Positions 22,751-34,392 of a stretch of DNA of 64,000 nucleotides are shown here, piece by piece; position 1 is the stretch's first letter; the number at the start of each line of letters is the position of its first letter. The notes under the pieces were generated by a model that saw only the letters and a list, made by a program, of their open reading frames with translations, had not been told where the DNA came from and did not search any database. This DNA is from Hericium rajendrae (Eukaryota; Basidiomycota; Agaricomycetes; Russulales; Hericiaceae), in NCBI GenBank assembly GCA_033439255.1, contig CM065879.1:2150501-2214500 (forward strand). The letters run 5' to 3'. The translations under genes were made by a program, and so were the position numbers.

Positions 22751-25700
22751 ATGAAGCAAGACTTACCATCGCTCCTTCGACGCCTTACGATCGACGAAAT
22801 TAAGACAAATTTCGTCGTGAACAGTTCAGCCGTTCGTAATTTACGGAAGACGGCCCTCATCCACCATGTTGTCGCTCACAGTCTGTCCAATGACGATCTC
22901 TGGCTTCTCAACTGCCTGCTCCAGGACAAGGATGATGAAATCTCGCGTAAACGCGAAAGCCGCCGACAAAGGGAAACGGAACGCGGACGCCGCCGCCGCC
23001 ACGAGCGTAGAGAGGTACGTTCATACATACTCTGCTCCGTCTCGACGTCCTACTTACTTCCTTTCCTTTGTAGGCTGACCTCCGCAACAGCATGAATGCC
23101 GCTCGAGAAATTGCCAGCGAGGCTGAGGGTATGGGTGTGAACGACGATGATGGGAGTGTTGTCGATGAAGACGAGCAACGACAGACTCGCGCCACGGTGC
23201 GTCTTTCTGATCTTGCATCCTTGCTGCTTCGTTGACATGCGAATTCATACAGGGCCCACATTTCACAAACTGGAACCCCGTTTCCATCGCCGTGCATAGC
23301 GAGCGCTGCCCGCACTGCGATGCGTGGCGCTTTGTAGGCGAGTCGGCGACGTTCTGCTGCAACGGCGGCAAGTACATCGCCCCACCGCTCCCACCGCTCC
23401 CTGCCAACTTCGACTCCGTTCTGTCTTACCGAAAGATCTCGCAGGAGTCCCGCCGGCTCAACAACACATTCGCTTTTACTTCCATTGGTGCGACTGACGG
23501 TCACGGCCCTGGGCGTGGTGGATTTTACAATCAAGTCCCCCCTGCGTATGTTGCTGCACACGGTCGCATGTACCACCGTCTCTTTGCTGGCAACCACGGT
23601 GGAGAGCACGCTCTCAAATGGTACTTATTCGACGAATTGGACCAACAGCTCCAGTCTGGCATGCAGTGGCAGCTGCCTGAAAATGTTGTACTGTCTGCAC
23701 GCTGAGGCCTCTTCGACGTGAATCCCTTCATCCGTGAGATCCGCTCTTTGGCTGCAGAAGCGACGGCAGCTGTCGCCAGCATCGACATCCGTGCCCATGT
23801 CGCGCAGGGCGAAGTCTCTGCCCTCCTGTGCCTTGACAACACGACGTCCGTTACACCATGGCAAGTGCGCATATGGCCCCACAACACAGAAGAGTTCCAG
23901 TATATCAACTCCCTCAGCCCGCTCTATGAACCCCTTCAATATCCCATTCTCTTCCCGCATGGCACCCTTGGATGGACACCACCTCTTCATGTTTGTGATG
24001 ACGATGCCGCAGATGAGAATTCACCAAATTCCCACATCAGCCAAATCTGGCTCTATTGCGGCTATTTTCTGCGAGAGGCACGTTTCTTGCGGTTCGGGCG
24101 ACTTGCTCAGGAGTATGCCATCGACATGTTCAGTCGTGTGCAGGAGTCCCGCCTGTCGTACATATATGCGAATCAGAAGCGATTGTGCAAGGAGGAAGCA
24201 GAGCTCATGGGCGACAATTATGACCTGCCAGACCATGACAACATCTTTCTTCCTGCGAGCTTTCTTGGAGGTCAGCGTTGGTGTAGCAACCAAACTGCGG
24301 ATGCGCTTTGCCTTGCAAGATGGAGTGGGCAGCCATCCTTCTTCATCACATTTACCTGCAATCCCAAGTGGCCAGAGATCACGTCGCAACTCCCACCTGA
24401 CTGGCATCTCAAAGTACGTCTCACGTCTCTTCCAATTTTGTCTGCTCTTCACATTCCAATGTTTCAATCTCTCAAGTCCTGTGATGTACCATCCATTGCC
24501 ATCCGTGTATTCAAGCTTCGCCTCAGCAGGCTCTTTCAGGACCTCAAGCGTGTCTTCAAGTCTCCCCGATACTGTGTCCACGTCATCGAATTCCAGAAGC
24601 GCGGCCTGCCCCACGCTCACATCGCCATCAAGGTTGTCGACCCCTATGTTGACCCTCATGAGATCGACAGTGTCGTGTCTGCCTGCTTACCGAAGGATGA
24701 CAGTGACCGTTCCTTGGTGGAAGAGTTCATGATTCACAAGCATAGCGGCCCCGGTGGCTCTGTTGGAGATAAAGATGGCTGCTGCACGAAAGACGGCACC
24801 TGTCGACATCACTTTCCAAAACCCCTTGCCGAGAAAACACACATCGACCCATCAACAGGTCGTGTTGTCTACAAGCGACTGATGGAAGCTGACCGCTGGG
24901 TCGTCCCACACAATATCGCCTTCTTGCGCCGCCATAACTGTCACATCAACTTCGAAATCGCCGGTACGACGTCGCTCTTCCAATACCTGTACAAGTACCT
25001 ATACAAAGGTCCCGACTATACCTTTTTCCGCTGTACCCGTGATGATGACAATGACTCGGGTATTGATGAGATTGACACCTATATTCGTGCACGGTGCGTG
25101 GCTTGCGCTCCGTCTTTCACATGCATCAATTGAAGCTATCCATATTTTAGATATGTCTGTGCCTCGGAAGCATTGTGGCGCATCTTTGGCTTCCACATCA
25201 CTGCCAAGTCACCTCCAGTTGAATGCCTGCCCATTCATCTTCCTCTGGGCCAGAATGTTCACCGACGGTATATGTCTGCATCATCCAACAGCTCGATGTC
25301 AAAGCTCGAGCGTTACTTCCTCAGACCGAACTTGCCAGAATTCAATACTCAGCTGTACACACAATATTACGACCAGAATGTCCTTCGACCACCATCGACA
25401 GGACGCTCCCTACAACATAATGAATATCTTGAGCAAGTGCGAGCTGGCTCCGATCCTTACATTGTCAAGCCTCGACCAACAAACAAGGTGACCAAGCTCT
25501 CGCGCATTACGTCTCTGCGTCCAGGGCATGGCGAAGTGTTCTATCTACGTGTCATTTTGCAGCGCCGTCCTGTACGAAACTGGATTGATGCCCGTACTGT
25601 CAATGGCATCATCTACAACACGTATCAAGAGGCCGCCATCGAACTCGGGTACCTCAACGAGGCCAACGAAGGATATCTCGCCTTCGAAGAAGCTATCCAA

Positions 25701-26188
25701 TCATTGCGAACTCCAGCCCAGCTGCACTTCCTCTTCACAGAGCTGATCAGCGATGGTGCACCTGCCCTTCCAATATGGACTGCCTTCCATGTGCATCTCG
25801 CACAAGATTTCGCACAGACAATGAGCCCCGATCTTGCAATTAATGAAGTCCTGCTCACTGTCGCAGCTGCCCTCGATGAGCGCGGCCAATCTCTCACCGA
25901 CTTCGGCCTACCCTGCCCGACAGAGCACTCCCGTGAGGTAATGCGCGAGCTGCAATGCTGGAGCATCTTCGAAGACGAGTATCGTACATCTGCAGCAACC
26001 CGTGTGGCATCGATGAATGTCGAACAGCGGCAGATCTATGATCGCATCATGGATGCCGTCAAGGATGATCAGCCACTGGTGCTATTTGTGCAGGCTCGCG
26101 CAGGCCAAGGCAAAACATATATTATCGACACGCTGTGTCAGGCGCTCCGTTCAGAGGGGAGGATCGTGCTACCTACAGCGACGACCGC
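22751..26188 (+). pseudogene. Helitron 1 Rep-helicase, N-terminal part, broken
   Basis: Rolling-circle replication protein: a Rep nuclease joined to a Pif1-type helicase. Exons run 22751-23014, 23074-23196, 23253-25093 (with a likely in-frame 63-base intron at 24414-24476) and 25151-26188. A SAP-like helix (LPSLLRRLTIDEIKTNF) comes first, then the paired-Cys segment CPHCDAWRF, the Helitron N domain (SFFITFTCNPKWPEI), the HUH motif in GLPHAHIAI and the catalytic-tyrosine region FQYLYKYLYKGPD. Walker A follows (ARAGQGKTYII). A TGA at 23703-23705 interrupts the frame between LSAR and GLFDVNPF. The gene is cut at 26188 by the gypsy element and resumes at 38347. It may have begun upstream of the other LTR insertion. 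Confidence 0.88.
26185..26188. repeat. Target-site duplication CCGC, left copy
   Basis: CCGC precedes the left gypsy LTR and recurs at 38347-38350 after the right one. Removing the element with one copy restores an unbroken helicase frame, which confirms the ends. Confidence 0.87.
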
Positions 26189-27208
26189 TGATGTGTGGAC
26201 CCTGGGAATGGAGGCGGCAGCCAAAACCAAAACCAACAGAGTACCGGGGGGTGCGAGGGGACCAAGTATCTCAAGAGGGGAGCGCCAAGACATGTAGCTG
26301 ACGGGTGATCGTACTACGGGCAGGGGAGCAAGGCCGCGGAGGGCGAGCTTGCTGCGCGCGGGTGACTTCCGACGCGGCTTTGCTAGGGACGATGACGGTA
26401 CGACAAGACTCACGGGTCTTAGGTGATACGGCTTGTAGATAACGGCACGGCGACGAGTACGACGAATACGATGAGCGACACGAGAAAGTGAGAAGAGCTA
26501 CGTCTGTGACGTGCTTAGAGGCTGGGGTGAGAATGTCAAATGGCGGGCTTTGTGAGATCTGAGCTCTGAGGGGAAAAAGGCAGATTCCGTTCCGATTCTC
26601 TAAGTCAGTAGCTACGGTACAAATGGGCAAGGCCACCTCAGGCGGCCCGGCGCGACTTCCTACGACAACCTCCCGCTGACCGACCCAATCTCCAATTCCT
26701 TCCTGATCCTGCCTGCTCTGGGTCCCTTGGCGAGTGGAGTCGTTGCGGCTCGGCCCGTGCAGGGCAGAGGGCGTGTGCGTGGCACGAACGAATCAAAGGT
26801 GCCACCTTACAACGTCGCCCGGGGCGTGCGTCGGGAACGGCGGGCACGTCGAGCTGGAATGGCTGGGATGACGTCAGTAGCGCACTGTCACGGGTGCCGC
26901 TCGTGATCCGGGGGCGTGTGGGCGTTCGAGGGCATGTTGATTGAGCCGGCTGGTTCTCTGGGCGCGCTTCTGTTCCTGTGCCGCTGACTCGTCCGGCCGG
27001 TTGATCTCCGGCCCGTTCGGTGCATCAGACCACGGGACACCGGCTTTAGTCCGACCCGGTCGGTCCCGAACCTGTGGGGGCGCTTGTCCTGTGCGGGGAG
27101 CAACGTTGCGGTGGGCAGACTTGGTGCGGCTGAGGTGAAGTGAAGCGGGACGGGCAAGGAGGCGGGGAGTGGGCAATGCCGTTGCAAGGCGCGCTAAAGG
27201 GCGCATCA
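26189..27208 (-). repeat. Gypsy 3' LTR
   Basis: 1,020 bp, the same length as the partner at 37327-38346, with no indels seen. Starts TGATGTG and ends GCGCATCA on the plus strand. Confidence 0.95.
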
Positions 27209-27218
27209 TTCTCCTCCT
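27209..27218 (-). other. Gypsy polypurine tract
   Basis: On the minus strand AGGAGGAGAA abuts the 3' LTR directly. This is the expected place for plus-strand priming. Confidence 0.75.
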
Positions 27219-27334
27219 AACTGAAAATTTAGACTCTCCGTAGTCTAATCTGGAGCCCCACGAGGGATTCGGGCGCGGGCATGCATGAAGCCGATTGTGC
27301 GACGGCGCCCTGGGCGGGTGTGCTGCAGCGAGCC

Positions 27335-27342
27335 TATAAAAG
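27335..27342 (+). promoter_or_regulatory. TATA box of the antisense cargo genes
   Basis: TATAAAAG lies 71 bases upstream of the ATG at 27406 and 127 bases inside the 3' LTR border. It points into the element, opposite to gag-pol, so the cargo seems to have its own promoter. Confidence 0.65.
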
Positions 27343-27405
27343 GCATCTACGCCCCGGGAGGGCACTCAACTCCGAGCCATCTTCGTGCCTGGCAGTCTTG
27401 TCCCG

Positions 27406-28158
27406 ATGAACACCTTCCTTGATCAAGTCTTCTGCCAGAAAGTGACCTGGCTCCTTGCGGAGCGCTCGTGGACCCCGCTCGATGCGTCCACGCTGTCCAA
27501 GCGCGACGCGGTCATCTGAGAATGCGAGATCTGGGGTCGAGACCTCATGGTCGCCGTAGTACGTCCAAGCTCGCTTGCGGCGTTGTTGCGTACCTGCTAA
27601 TTCTCGGGACTCCAGAAGGACTACCAGCGCTACGCTGGCGCCATCGACGTGGGTCTGCAGGATGACATTACACAGATGTCGGACCACTTCCTGTCTGAGG
27701 CCGCCCGCGCGTCCGGGAAAGTCCGCCGTTGGCTCGACTGGGGTTGGTACCTCATGCCGTCGCTGAAGCGTGAGTGGCTCGATTCCCTGGAGCACCATCA
27801 GGTAGATGCCATGGACCGCCTGTCCGTGGCCGAGTCCGAGCTGTGGGAGACGCGCTGCGCGGTGGCCCTGGAGGAAATTGATATCACCTGCCGCAAGTAC
27901 CAGTATGACGTCATAGACGCGGAGGCCTGCAAGCGGGCTCTGGAGCCGTTGTTCGCCAGGCTGCATCAAGCGGTCTCCGCGCCAGAGTTGCCGTGGGAAG
28001 ACGCCGGGGGAGAGGTGAGCGAGGATCCGCATGAGCTAGAGACGATGCACCGCCTAGTGGCGGAGGCACTCGACTTGGCCGAGCTGCTGCGGCTTCCGCC
28101 CTACCGAGCAGACGAGGAGGGCGCCCGCGACAGGGTCGCGGGAGGGGCCGCAGATTAG
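27406..28158 (+). pseudogene. Gypsy cargo gene 1, unknown protein
   Basis: Two exons, 27406-27558 and 27616-28158, splice at a GTACGT donor and a CCAG acceptor, giving about 231 residues. The product begins MNTFLDQVFCQKVTWLLAER, is rich in charged and Trp residues (WLDWGWYLMPSLKREWLDS), is mainly helical, and ends in an acidic tail. One TGA at 27517-27519 interrupts exon 1 after residue 37. I recognise no domain. The coding strand is opposite to gag-pol, which explains how an intron could survive retrotransposition: splice sites are not read on the genomic RNA. Function unknown; a regulatory or DNA-binding role is only a guess. Confidence 0.55.
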
Positions 28159-28463
28159 TATAGTACGATGTACGCCGGTGGCGAGCATGCCTCGCTGCTC
28201 AATTGAACTATTCTGGTGCCAAGGCGCACTATGCTGTCTGTGGGACTTGCCCGTCGCCGAATAGGCTTCCTGTTCGCGAGACGCGGCTGAAATGACAAAT
28301 GGGCACCAATCGGGGCCTGAGATCCTGATTGAGTCCGAAGCGACAACTGTTTTGGCCGGGTGCCCGCGTCGCGGGCTTCTGCGCGAAGCTGCGAAGCTAC
28401 CTGTATGCGGGGGCTTCTCTGGAGGCAATTCGCCAGGCGCTTCCGTCTTGTCGCGGAGTCCTT
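28159..28463. other. Spacer between the two cargo genes
   Basis: About 300 bases without a clear frame of its own. It presumably holds the 3' end of cargo gene 1 and the promoter of cargo gene 2. Confidence 0.35.
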
Positions 28464-30251
28464 ATGAACACTGAGTTGCGAGGCAACTCGCTCCTCAGCA
28501 CCTCGTCTCCCATGGCTCGCACGTACGTCGACAACCGCCCCAAGGGTATTCAGGCTCTCGAACACCTCTTCGGGTCAGGCCACCCGCGCGAAGGCGACCC
28601 CGGCAATGTCTGGGCAGAGTGGATCACCCAGGTTGCCAGTTGCTTGGTGAGTCCGCCGGTGCACGTTTTGCTTCCGTCCCTGCTGACCACCACTCCTGAC
28701 AGGGCCCTCTCTTGAGGTCGAATTTGACCCACCTCGACAACGATTTCTTCCGTCGCGGGATCGCCGACGCCCATGTAGTCTTCAGCCGCCTTGAGCTGAA
28801 GTCCGACCGCAAGTGGGGTGCCAAGGTGCTCGACGTCTTCGAGCCCCCTGAAGACCCGACCGAGACAGAGGACCGGGAGACCGACGAGCTCGAGGAGAGC
28901 GATGACGACACCCCGCTCGCAGCCGCGACACCCAAGGGCAAGGGGCCCGCGCAGGTCGCGCCCGTTTCAACGTGCAAGACAGGGCCCCCTAAGGGCAAAA
29001 GGGTGGCCGCGCCAACCAACGAGACCCCGCAGGCCTCGTCTTCCACGCGCACCAGGGCTCCGTCGCCGCCCCGCTCGCAGACCGGTGAGCAAGACCGCCT
29101 CGAAGTCGCCGCCCTGTTGACCGCCACCGGTGTCGTAGACGCGTCCGCCGAGCGGGATGTAGACCCGGCTCTGGACGCTCCAGTGTCCGCCGCGACTCGC
29201 GCGGCCAAGCGCAAGGCCGTAGCACCTGTCGAGGAGGAGGAGGCGGGGGACGAGATTGTCGAAGTGCCCCCACTGGCGAAGAGGGCGCGTACGGGGCCGG
29301 CTGGCGCCGTCGCTACGAACGAGGGGAAAGGGAAGGCCAAGGCCAAGGAGCCCAATGAGAAGTGGGGTCCGGTAAGTACCCATCTCCTCCACCTGTGCTC
29401 GACGCTAATTTTCTGTTTGCGTAGTGCCTGCCCGAGCAGTGGTGCACCGCGTGCATCAACGAGGGCAAGGAGTGCCTCCGCCGGGTCCTCCCTGCGAAGA
29501 ACGTCGGGCGCACGAAGCACGAGTGATGCTGCGAGTGCAGCGAGAAGCGCACTTCCTGCCTCGCCTGCGTCGACCTCAACGCGCATCTGACGCGGATGGG
29601 TGCGCCCGTCATGGATCCCGTTGCCGCGCGTGCCGCCGCAGCTTCTTCTGGTCGCGACCAGGTGGTCGACTCCCCCGTGGTCTTACCGGGGATACCAGAC
29701 TCCGCGGGCGCGCTCCGTAAGTCGCTACCCCACTGTTGCTACGCGTTTGCTGACCGGGTGACCGTCCTACAGCCCCGTTCGAGGCGCTCACATCTCGCCT
29801 TCCATTCCTGGTCTCCGACGGCTTCCGTCCAGGGGCCTGGGACTACGTCGACCCCTACGCGTGCATTCCGTGCGATTCGTCGCTCCGCCGCACCCTGCTC
29901 ACGGAGACCGAGCAGCAGCTCGTCGGTTTGTACCTCCAACGCATGTCGAACCACGGCCAGATCCTCGCCGTCGAGAGGCTCGTCACGGCCCTCTATACGG
30001 GCACGCGCGGCGAGTATATCGCGGCGGAGGCGGATGAAGAGGGCAAGGTCGCCAAGGACGAGCCTGCGGACGCCGCTAGCGACGCAGAGGAGGAGGCCGC
30101 GGCGAGTCCCACCGCGGGTCCGTCTTTGCGCCCGCTTGCGAGGGAGTCCCCCGTTCCTTCGGTCGAGGGTCCTGGTGAGCCGTTGGAGCCGACGGCGGCT
30201 CCTGTCGCTGAGGTGGCCGCGTCAGAGGAAGTCGTGCCGGCTGACTCCTGA
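28464..30251 (+). pseudogene. Gypsy cargo gene 2, Cys-pair protein
   Basis: Four exons fit: 28464-28646, 28703-29371, 29425-29716 and 29773-30251, about 540 residues (start at 28464, or 28512 if the second ATG is used). The N-terminus has a compact region (MARTYVDNRPKGIQALEHLF...LTHLDNDFFRRG). A long charged, disordered stretch follows, with basic patches such as AAKRKA and KRART that could be nuclear signals. Exon 3 encodes a cysteine cluster: CLPEQWCTACINEGKECL, then a TGA at 29524-29526, then CCECSEKRTSCLAC. Exon 4 has ACIPCDSSLRR and an acidic tail. The Cys spacing suggests zinc binding. Not a family I know. Intron content and strand match cargo gene 1. Confidence 0.55.
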
Positions 30252-30679
30252 CGAGCGGGGCTGTCGCTTTGCGCGGGGAGGGAAAGACCCTCCCCTTTTA
30301 AATTTGCTATCTTGTTTTGTCATCGTGGAAGTTGTCGCATACGTTTTGTGTTGCCCGGGCCTTAGGCCCGGCTTTTTACTATAGGTCACTCGTAATCGGG
30401 ATGCCGAGTCCTACTGTATCGTTGCTCCTGCCGAATGGGAGCCCATCTTGAAGTCTGAACCTGTGTGAATCTAAAGGGGAAAACCAGGAAGAAACAAAGT
30501 CGCCCCAGGCGATCTTGTCAGGGCCTATACGATTGGTGAAGGTAAAATCTGAGTGGTGGATGGTATGAAGATCGCCCAAGGCGAGTTTGTCGAAATGCAA
30601 GTAACAAATAGATTTATTTCGTGCATGTGGGTATTGGTGGGGCGTCCAAGGTCGTCGACACGCTTGACTGACGGCCTCT
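30252..30679. other. Convergent 3' region between cargo and pol
   Basis: A 74-codon minus-strand frame (30379-30600) lies here but has no motif. Two small hairpins, TCGCCCCAGGCGA (30500-30512) and TCGCCCAAGGCGA (30572-30584), sit 72 bases apart. Confidence 0.4.
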
Positions 30680-30680
30680 A

Positions 30681-30698
30681 CTCCCCCTAACTGAAAAA
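30681..30698 (-). repeat. Second polypurine-tract-like copy at the pol end
   Basis: CTCCCCCTAACTGAAAAA on the plus strand matches CTCCTCCTAACTGAAAAT at 27211-27228 in 16 of 18 bases. It lies just after the pol stop codon, so the cargo module is bracketed by similar polypurine sequence. Confidence 0.6.
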
Positions 30699-30708
30699 TG
30701 GACTGCCC

Positions 30709-33700
30709 TCAGTCCTCCTCGCTAGTCGAGTGGTCAGAGAACGCTGCGGGCGAACTTGGTCGGGACCTGTCGAATTCGCCGAGGTCACTGCCGGCGGTTT
30801 CGTCATCCGGGTCTGTGACGGTGGAGGCGAGTAAACGTTCAAACTGCTCGATGCTGACATCAAGGAAATCTTCCAATGGCGGGTGATCGAGGATGGTACG
30901 GGCGAAATACGGGACAACGCGGTAGGCTGCGGTGGGCCGGTCGAATAACGTACCATCGAGCTCACACAAGAGGTAAGCACGCCCCTTGTTGCGGCCGAGG
31001 ACGAGGTACGGGCCTAGGTAGCGCGGTTTGGTCTTCCGGGAATGGCTGGTGCTGTACACGGAATTGCAGACAAGTACCAGTTCGCCGCAGCGAAAGTCAA
31101 AGTCGCGGATCGTGCGTTCATGTTCCAGTTCGAATTTTCGTGCTGCCTGGAGGCGGGCCTCGTAGACGCGGCTGTGAAGTCACTGAAGGTCCTTTTGATG
31201 CTTCTGCAGGGCAAGAGCGCGGGAGGCGATCAGGTCGGTAGAGGACAAGATCCCCTCGGGCGGCGGTAGCAGGTAGGTGGCTTCAGCGATATCGAGCGGC
31301 ATCAGGGGGTGCGTACCGGTTACCACGAAGTATGGGGAACAGCCCATGCGCCGGCGGATGGTGATACGTTCCGACCAGAACACGGAGTGGGCTGAGTAGC
31401 TCCAATTCTTCTCCACGCCGTCGGCGGCCTTGATCAGGGCTTGGCGTACGTCAAAGTGTGCACGCTCAGCGATGCCGTTGGCTCTCGAGTTATAGCCCGA
31501 GATGCGGATATGCCGGACATGGTACTTCTTTTCCAGCTGCATCAAGGCTTTAACGAACGGGCCGCCGTTGTCGGACACGATTTCGGTGAGCATACCCCAG
31601 CGGCACAAGATGTCTTGGTAAATCCAATCAGCAATGTGCTCGCTGCGTTCTTTGCGCAGCATGCGCCATTCGGGAAAGTGGGACACAGAGCAGCGCCCTT
31701 GGACCAGGTATTGCATATTGTTGGATTTCGGCAGGTGCATGGTATCCATGTACATTTTCGCAAATAAAGGCGCGGGCACCGCAACCGTTGGCGGGATAAG
31801 AACTTTGCGGATCTGGAACGCTTGGCAAATATGGCACGAACGGACGAACCAAGCGACATCCGAGCCCATAAAAGGCCACCAGAAACGGACCACGAGCAGG
31901 AGGGCGGTTGCGGCGACGCCGCGGTGTCCCGCGGACTCGTGAGTCTCAACGAGAGCAGCCCAGCGGCCGGTCGGTGGGAGCACTAGTTTGTGTGCATTTG
32001 TCTTGTCGCGCTTCCAGAGGCGGCCACCTTTCATGAAGAAGTCGCGGCAATAACGCAGGAAGCAAGCATACTCCCGGTCCGTCAATCCGTCAGGGCGGAT
32101 CAGATGGAGCAGGAAGTCGGTGACGGCGCACAGTCGGGCATCCGTGAGGAGGGATTTTTCGGACCTTGGAACGTCTGCGTAGGATGCCAAGTGGTCTTGC
32201 GGAGGAGGCGCGACAAAATTGCCGGCGGCGACATTGGTCGAGATGAGCTGTTGTGCCAGCTGAGGGCGGTCGTGGCCGATCCAAGGCACATTTATTATGT
32301 GTACAAAGCCATAAGCACGGTCGACCCAGTCGTCGAAGTCGTCGTCGGGTTTGGGCGCATCATCGTCCTGGGGGCGGCGCCGGGAGAGGCCATCCGGCCC
32401 ATGCTTCTCGCCGGGGATGTGGACCAGGGTAAATTGAAACATGAGGATGCCGACGATCCACCGGTTCATGGATGCACTAGGGGCGAGATCGGGATTATTC
32501 AGCATGCCGGATATATAACGGGCGTCGACTTCGATAATCAGGTTGCGAACGCCAATGAGCCAGAGTTTGAGTGCGCGAAGGCTCCGGTATAGGCCATATA
32601 ATTCCAGCTTTGGTTGGGAGAAGCACGCCTCACGGTCGTTCAGGGCGATAGAGCCGAAGCGGGCATACCGGCGAACTTTGGGGTCGTCCACATCCTGTTG
32701 ACAGAGTAGGTAACCGATGGCAATATAGGAGGTGTCGACGCCCAGGATCACTGAGGCGGGAGACTCGTAATCTATCGCGCGCAGGGCGGGTGAGGCGAGT
32801 AGCGCTTGCTTAAGGTCTTCCTGCGCAGCCAACTGGTCTGGGCCGAACTCGAATGGGGTGTCCTTGCGCGTAAGCCGTACCAGATGGTGAGCACGTTTTG
32901 CAAAGTTCTTGATGAAGATGCGGGCCATGCCAATGGTCCCGAGGAAAGCGCGAACGTCCGAGAGGTCGGTACAAGGTTGCCAGTTGCTGACCTTGGCGAG
33001 GTTGCTGAGTTCTGGCAAACGGCCCGCCGGCGTGCATCTATGGCCGACGACGATGATTTCCGGCGCGCAAAGGACAGTCTTTTTCCCTGAGAAGGTACCA
33101 CCGCAATATTTCATGCGTTGGACGATACGGTTCGCGCCCTGGAAGTGTTCCCAGACAAAGCGACGAATACCTGGGTTCCAGGGTATAGTTTCAAAATTTC
33201 CGCCGGGCAACTCGTAACGGGTAGCTGGGCCTTTAATGGGGACATCATCGATATAGGGCATGGTGACAGCTGGGATTTCTGGCCGGAGGATTTCGGTAAC
33301 GTCATCGTGGAAGATAGGCACGGAGTTCGTCCACCCCATGGGCAGCGTAACGAGCCGTTTGGGCCCAAACGGGGTTTGGAACGTGGTCATGTCGCGGGAC
33401 TCCTCCGCCAAGAGTCGCTCGTCGTAACCAACGTAGAGATCGAGGATGCCGCTGCAAGCACGCCCGGCGAACTGCTCGGCGAGCTGGTCGGTAAAAGGCG
33501 GGACGCCCGAGTGAGCGATGGTGACCTTGTTGAGTGGTTCGAGACTGTGCACAATGCGCAGGCTTGTACCATCCTTTTTGGTGACGCAGAACCAGCGTGA
33601 GTGATATGACGATGACGAAGGCTCATATACGCCGGCGGTGATCTTGGTACGGATAATCTCGCAGACCTTGTCATGGATGCCTGGCGGGATTGGACGGTTC

Positions 33701-34392
33701 TTCAAGACCCAGGGGGTGTGCAGTATCACCGGCATAACCACTGAGGGGAAGAAGTCTTCGCAGAAATGTCCCCGCTCTGAATCGTCCCAGGCGAAGGCGG
33801 TATCGTGGAGACACATGAAATGGTGGAGTAGGTCGCGCTCGGAGGGCCAGAGGAAACCTTCTGGATGGGCGCGATCGATAACCGCTTTTCTTTCTTCGGT
33901 ATAGTGGGCGGTGGGAGCAAACGGGGGCGGATTGGGAGATAACTCCGGCAGGTCTTGGAGAGGGTCGCCTTTGATGTTATGGAGAACCCGAAAACGCTTG
34001 GGGAGGTCCGTAAATACTGGGCGGACTTTTTGGGCAACTGGCTTGTATTTCTTTGCGGCGTAAGAGGCGACAGGAGGACCGGTATCCGTCGCGCCAGGAG
34101 GTGGCAGACTCGGGCGACCTTGCTTGGAAGCAGAAGCGGACTTGCAGGCTGTAGCGGAGAGAAAGGCAGACAACAAATTAGATTTATCGGGGGCATCCGA
34201 AAGCGAAGGACCCCTCGGACTAGAGTCGAGAAGCGAGGCATCACAGGCATAGAGATAAAGAGATTGAAGATGATCTTGGCATTTTTCTGGGTTTTCGGAA
34301 CATTCTGGGGGTATAGCGGCATAAGCCGTGATTTGCGGTGTCTCCGAGTCGAAATCAACGATGAAGGCGACCTCTCCTTGATCTTTGATCAA
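30709..34392 (-). pseudogene. Gypsy pol: reverse transcriptase, RNase H, integrase
   Basis: About 1,225 codons, open except for one TGA at 31180-31182. Order: an N-terminal linker; reverse transcriptase with ILDLYVGYDERLL and the catalytic MPYIDDVPIKG (roughly residue 390); RNase H with GVDTSYIAIGYLL and IIEVDARYISGML; the integrase zinc finger (HESAGH ... CHIC); the integrase core with MYMDTMH, EIVSDNGGPF and NGIAERAHFD as the D, D and E; then the C-terminal GPYLVLGRNKGRAYLL barrel and an acidic tail. The frame is -1 relative to the protease frame and its first codon in the overlap is TTG, so it was probably made by frameshifting rather than from its own ATG; I saw no clear slippery heptamer. 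No chromodomain. Confidence 0.92.

Noticed and set aside
22908-23609. 233-codon minus-strand frame
   Set aside because: Exactly antisense to the Helitron Rep exons, which carry the recognisable motifs.
24021-24659. 212-codon minus-strand frame
   Set aside because: Antisense shadow of the Rep domain with no motif of its own.
26184-26188. Five-base target duplication ACCGC for the gypsy element
   Set aside because: The right copy would need the LTR to lose its terminal A; with TGATG...CATCA ends the duplication is four bases, CCGC.
28624-29586. 320-codon minus-strand frame in the gypsy cargo region
   Set aside because: It lies antisense to cargo gene 2, is low-complexity Ser/Ala-rich, and ignores the introns. 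The plus strand has a TATA box and consistent splice sites, so plus was preferred, though less firmly than elsewhere.
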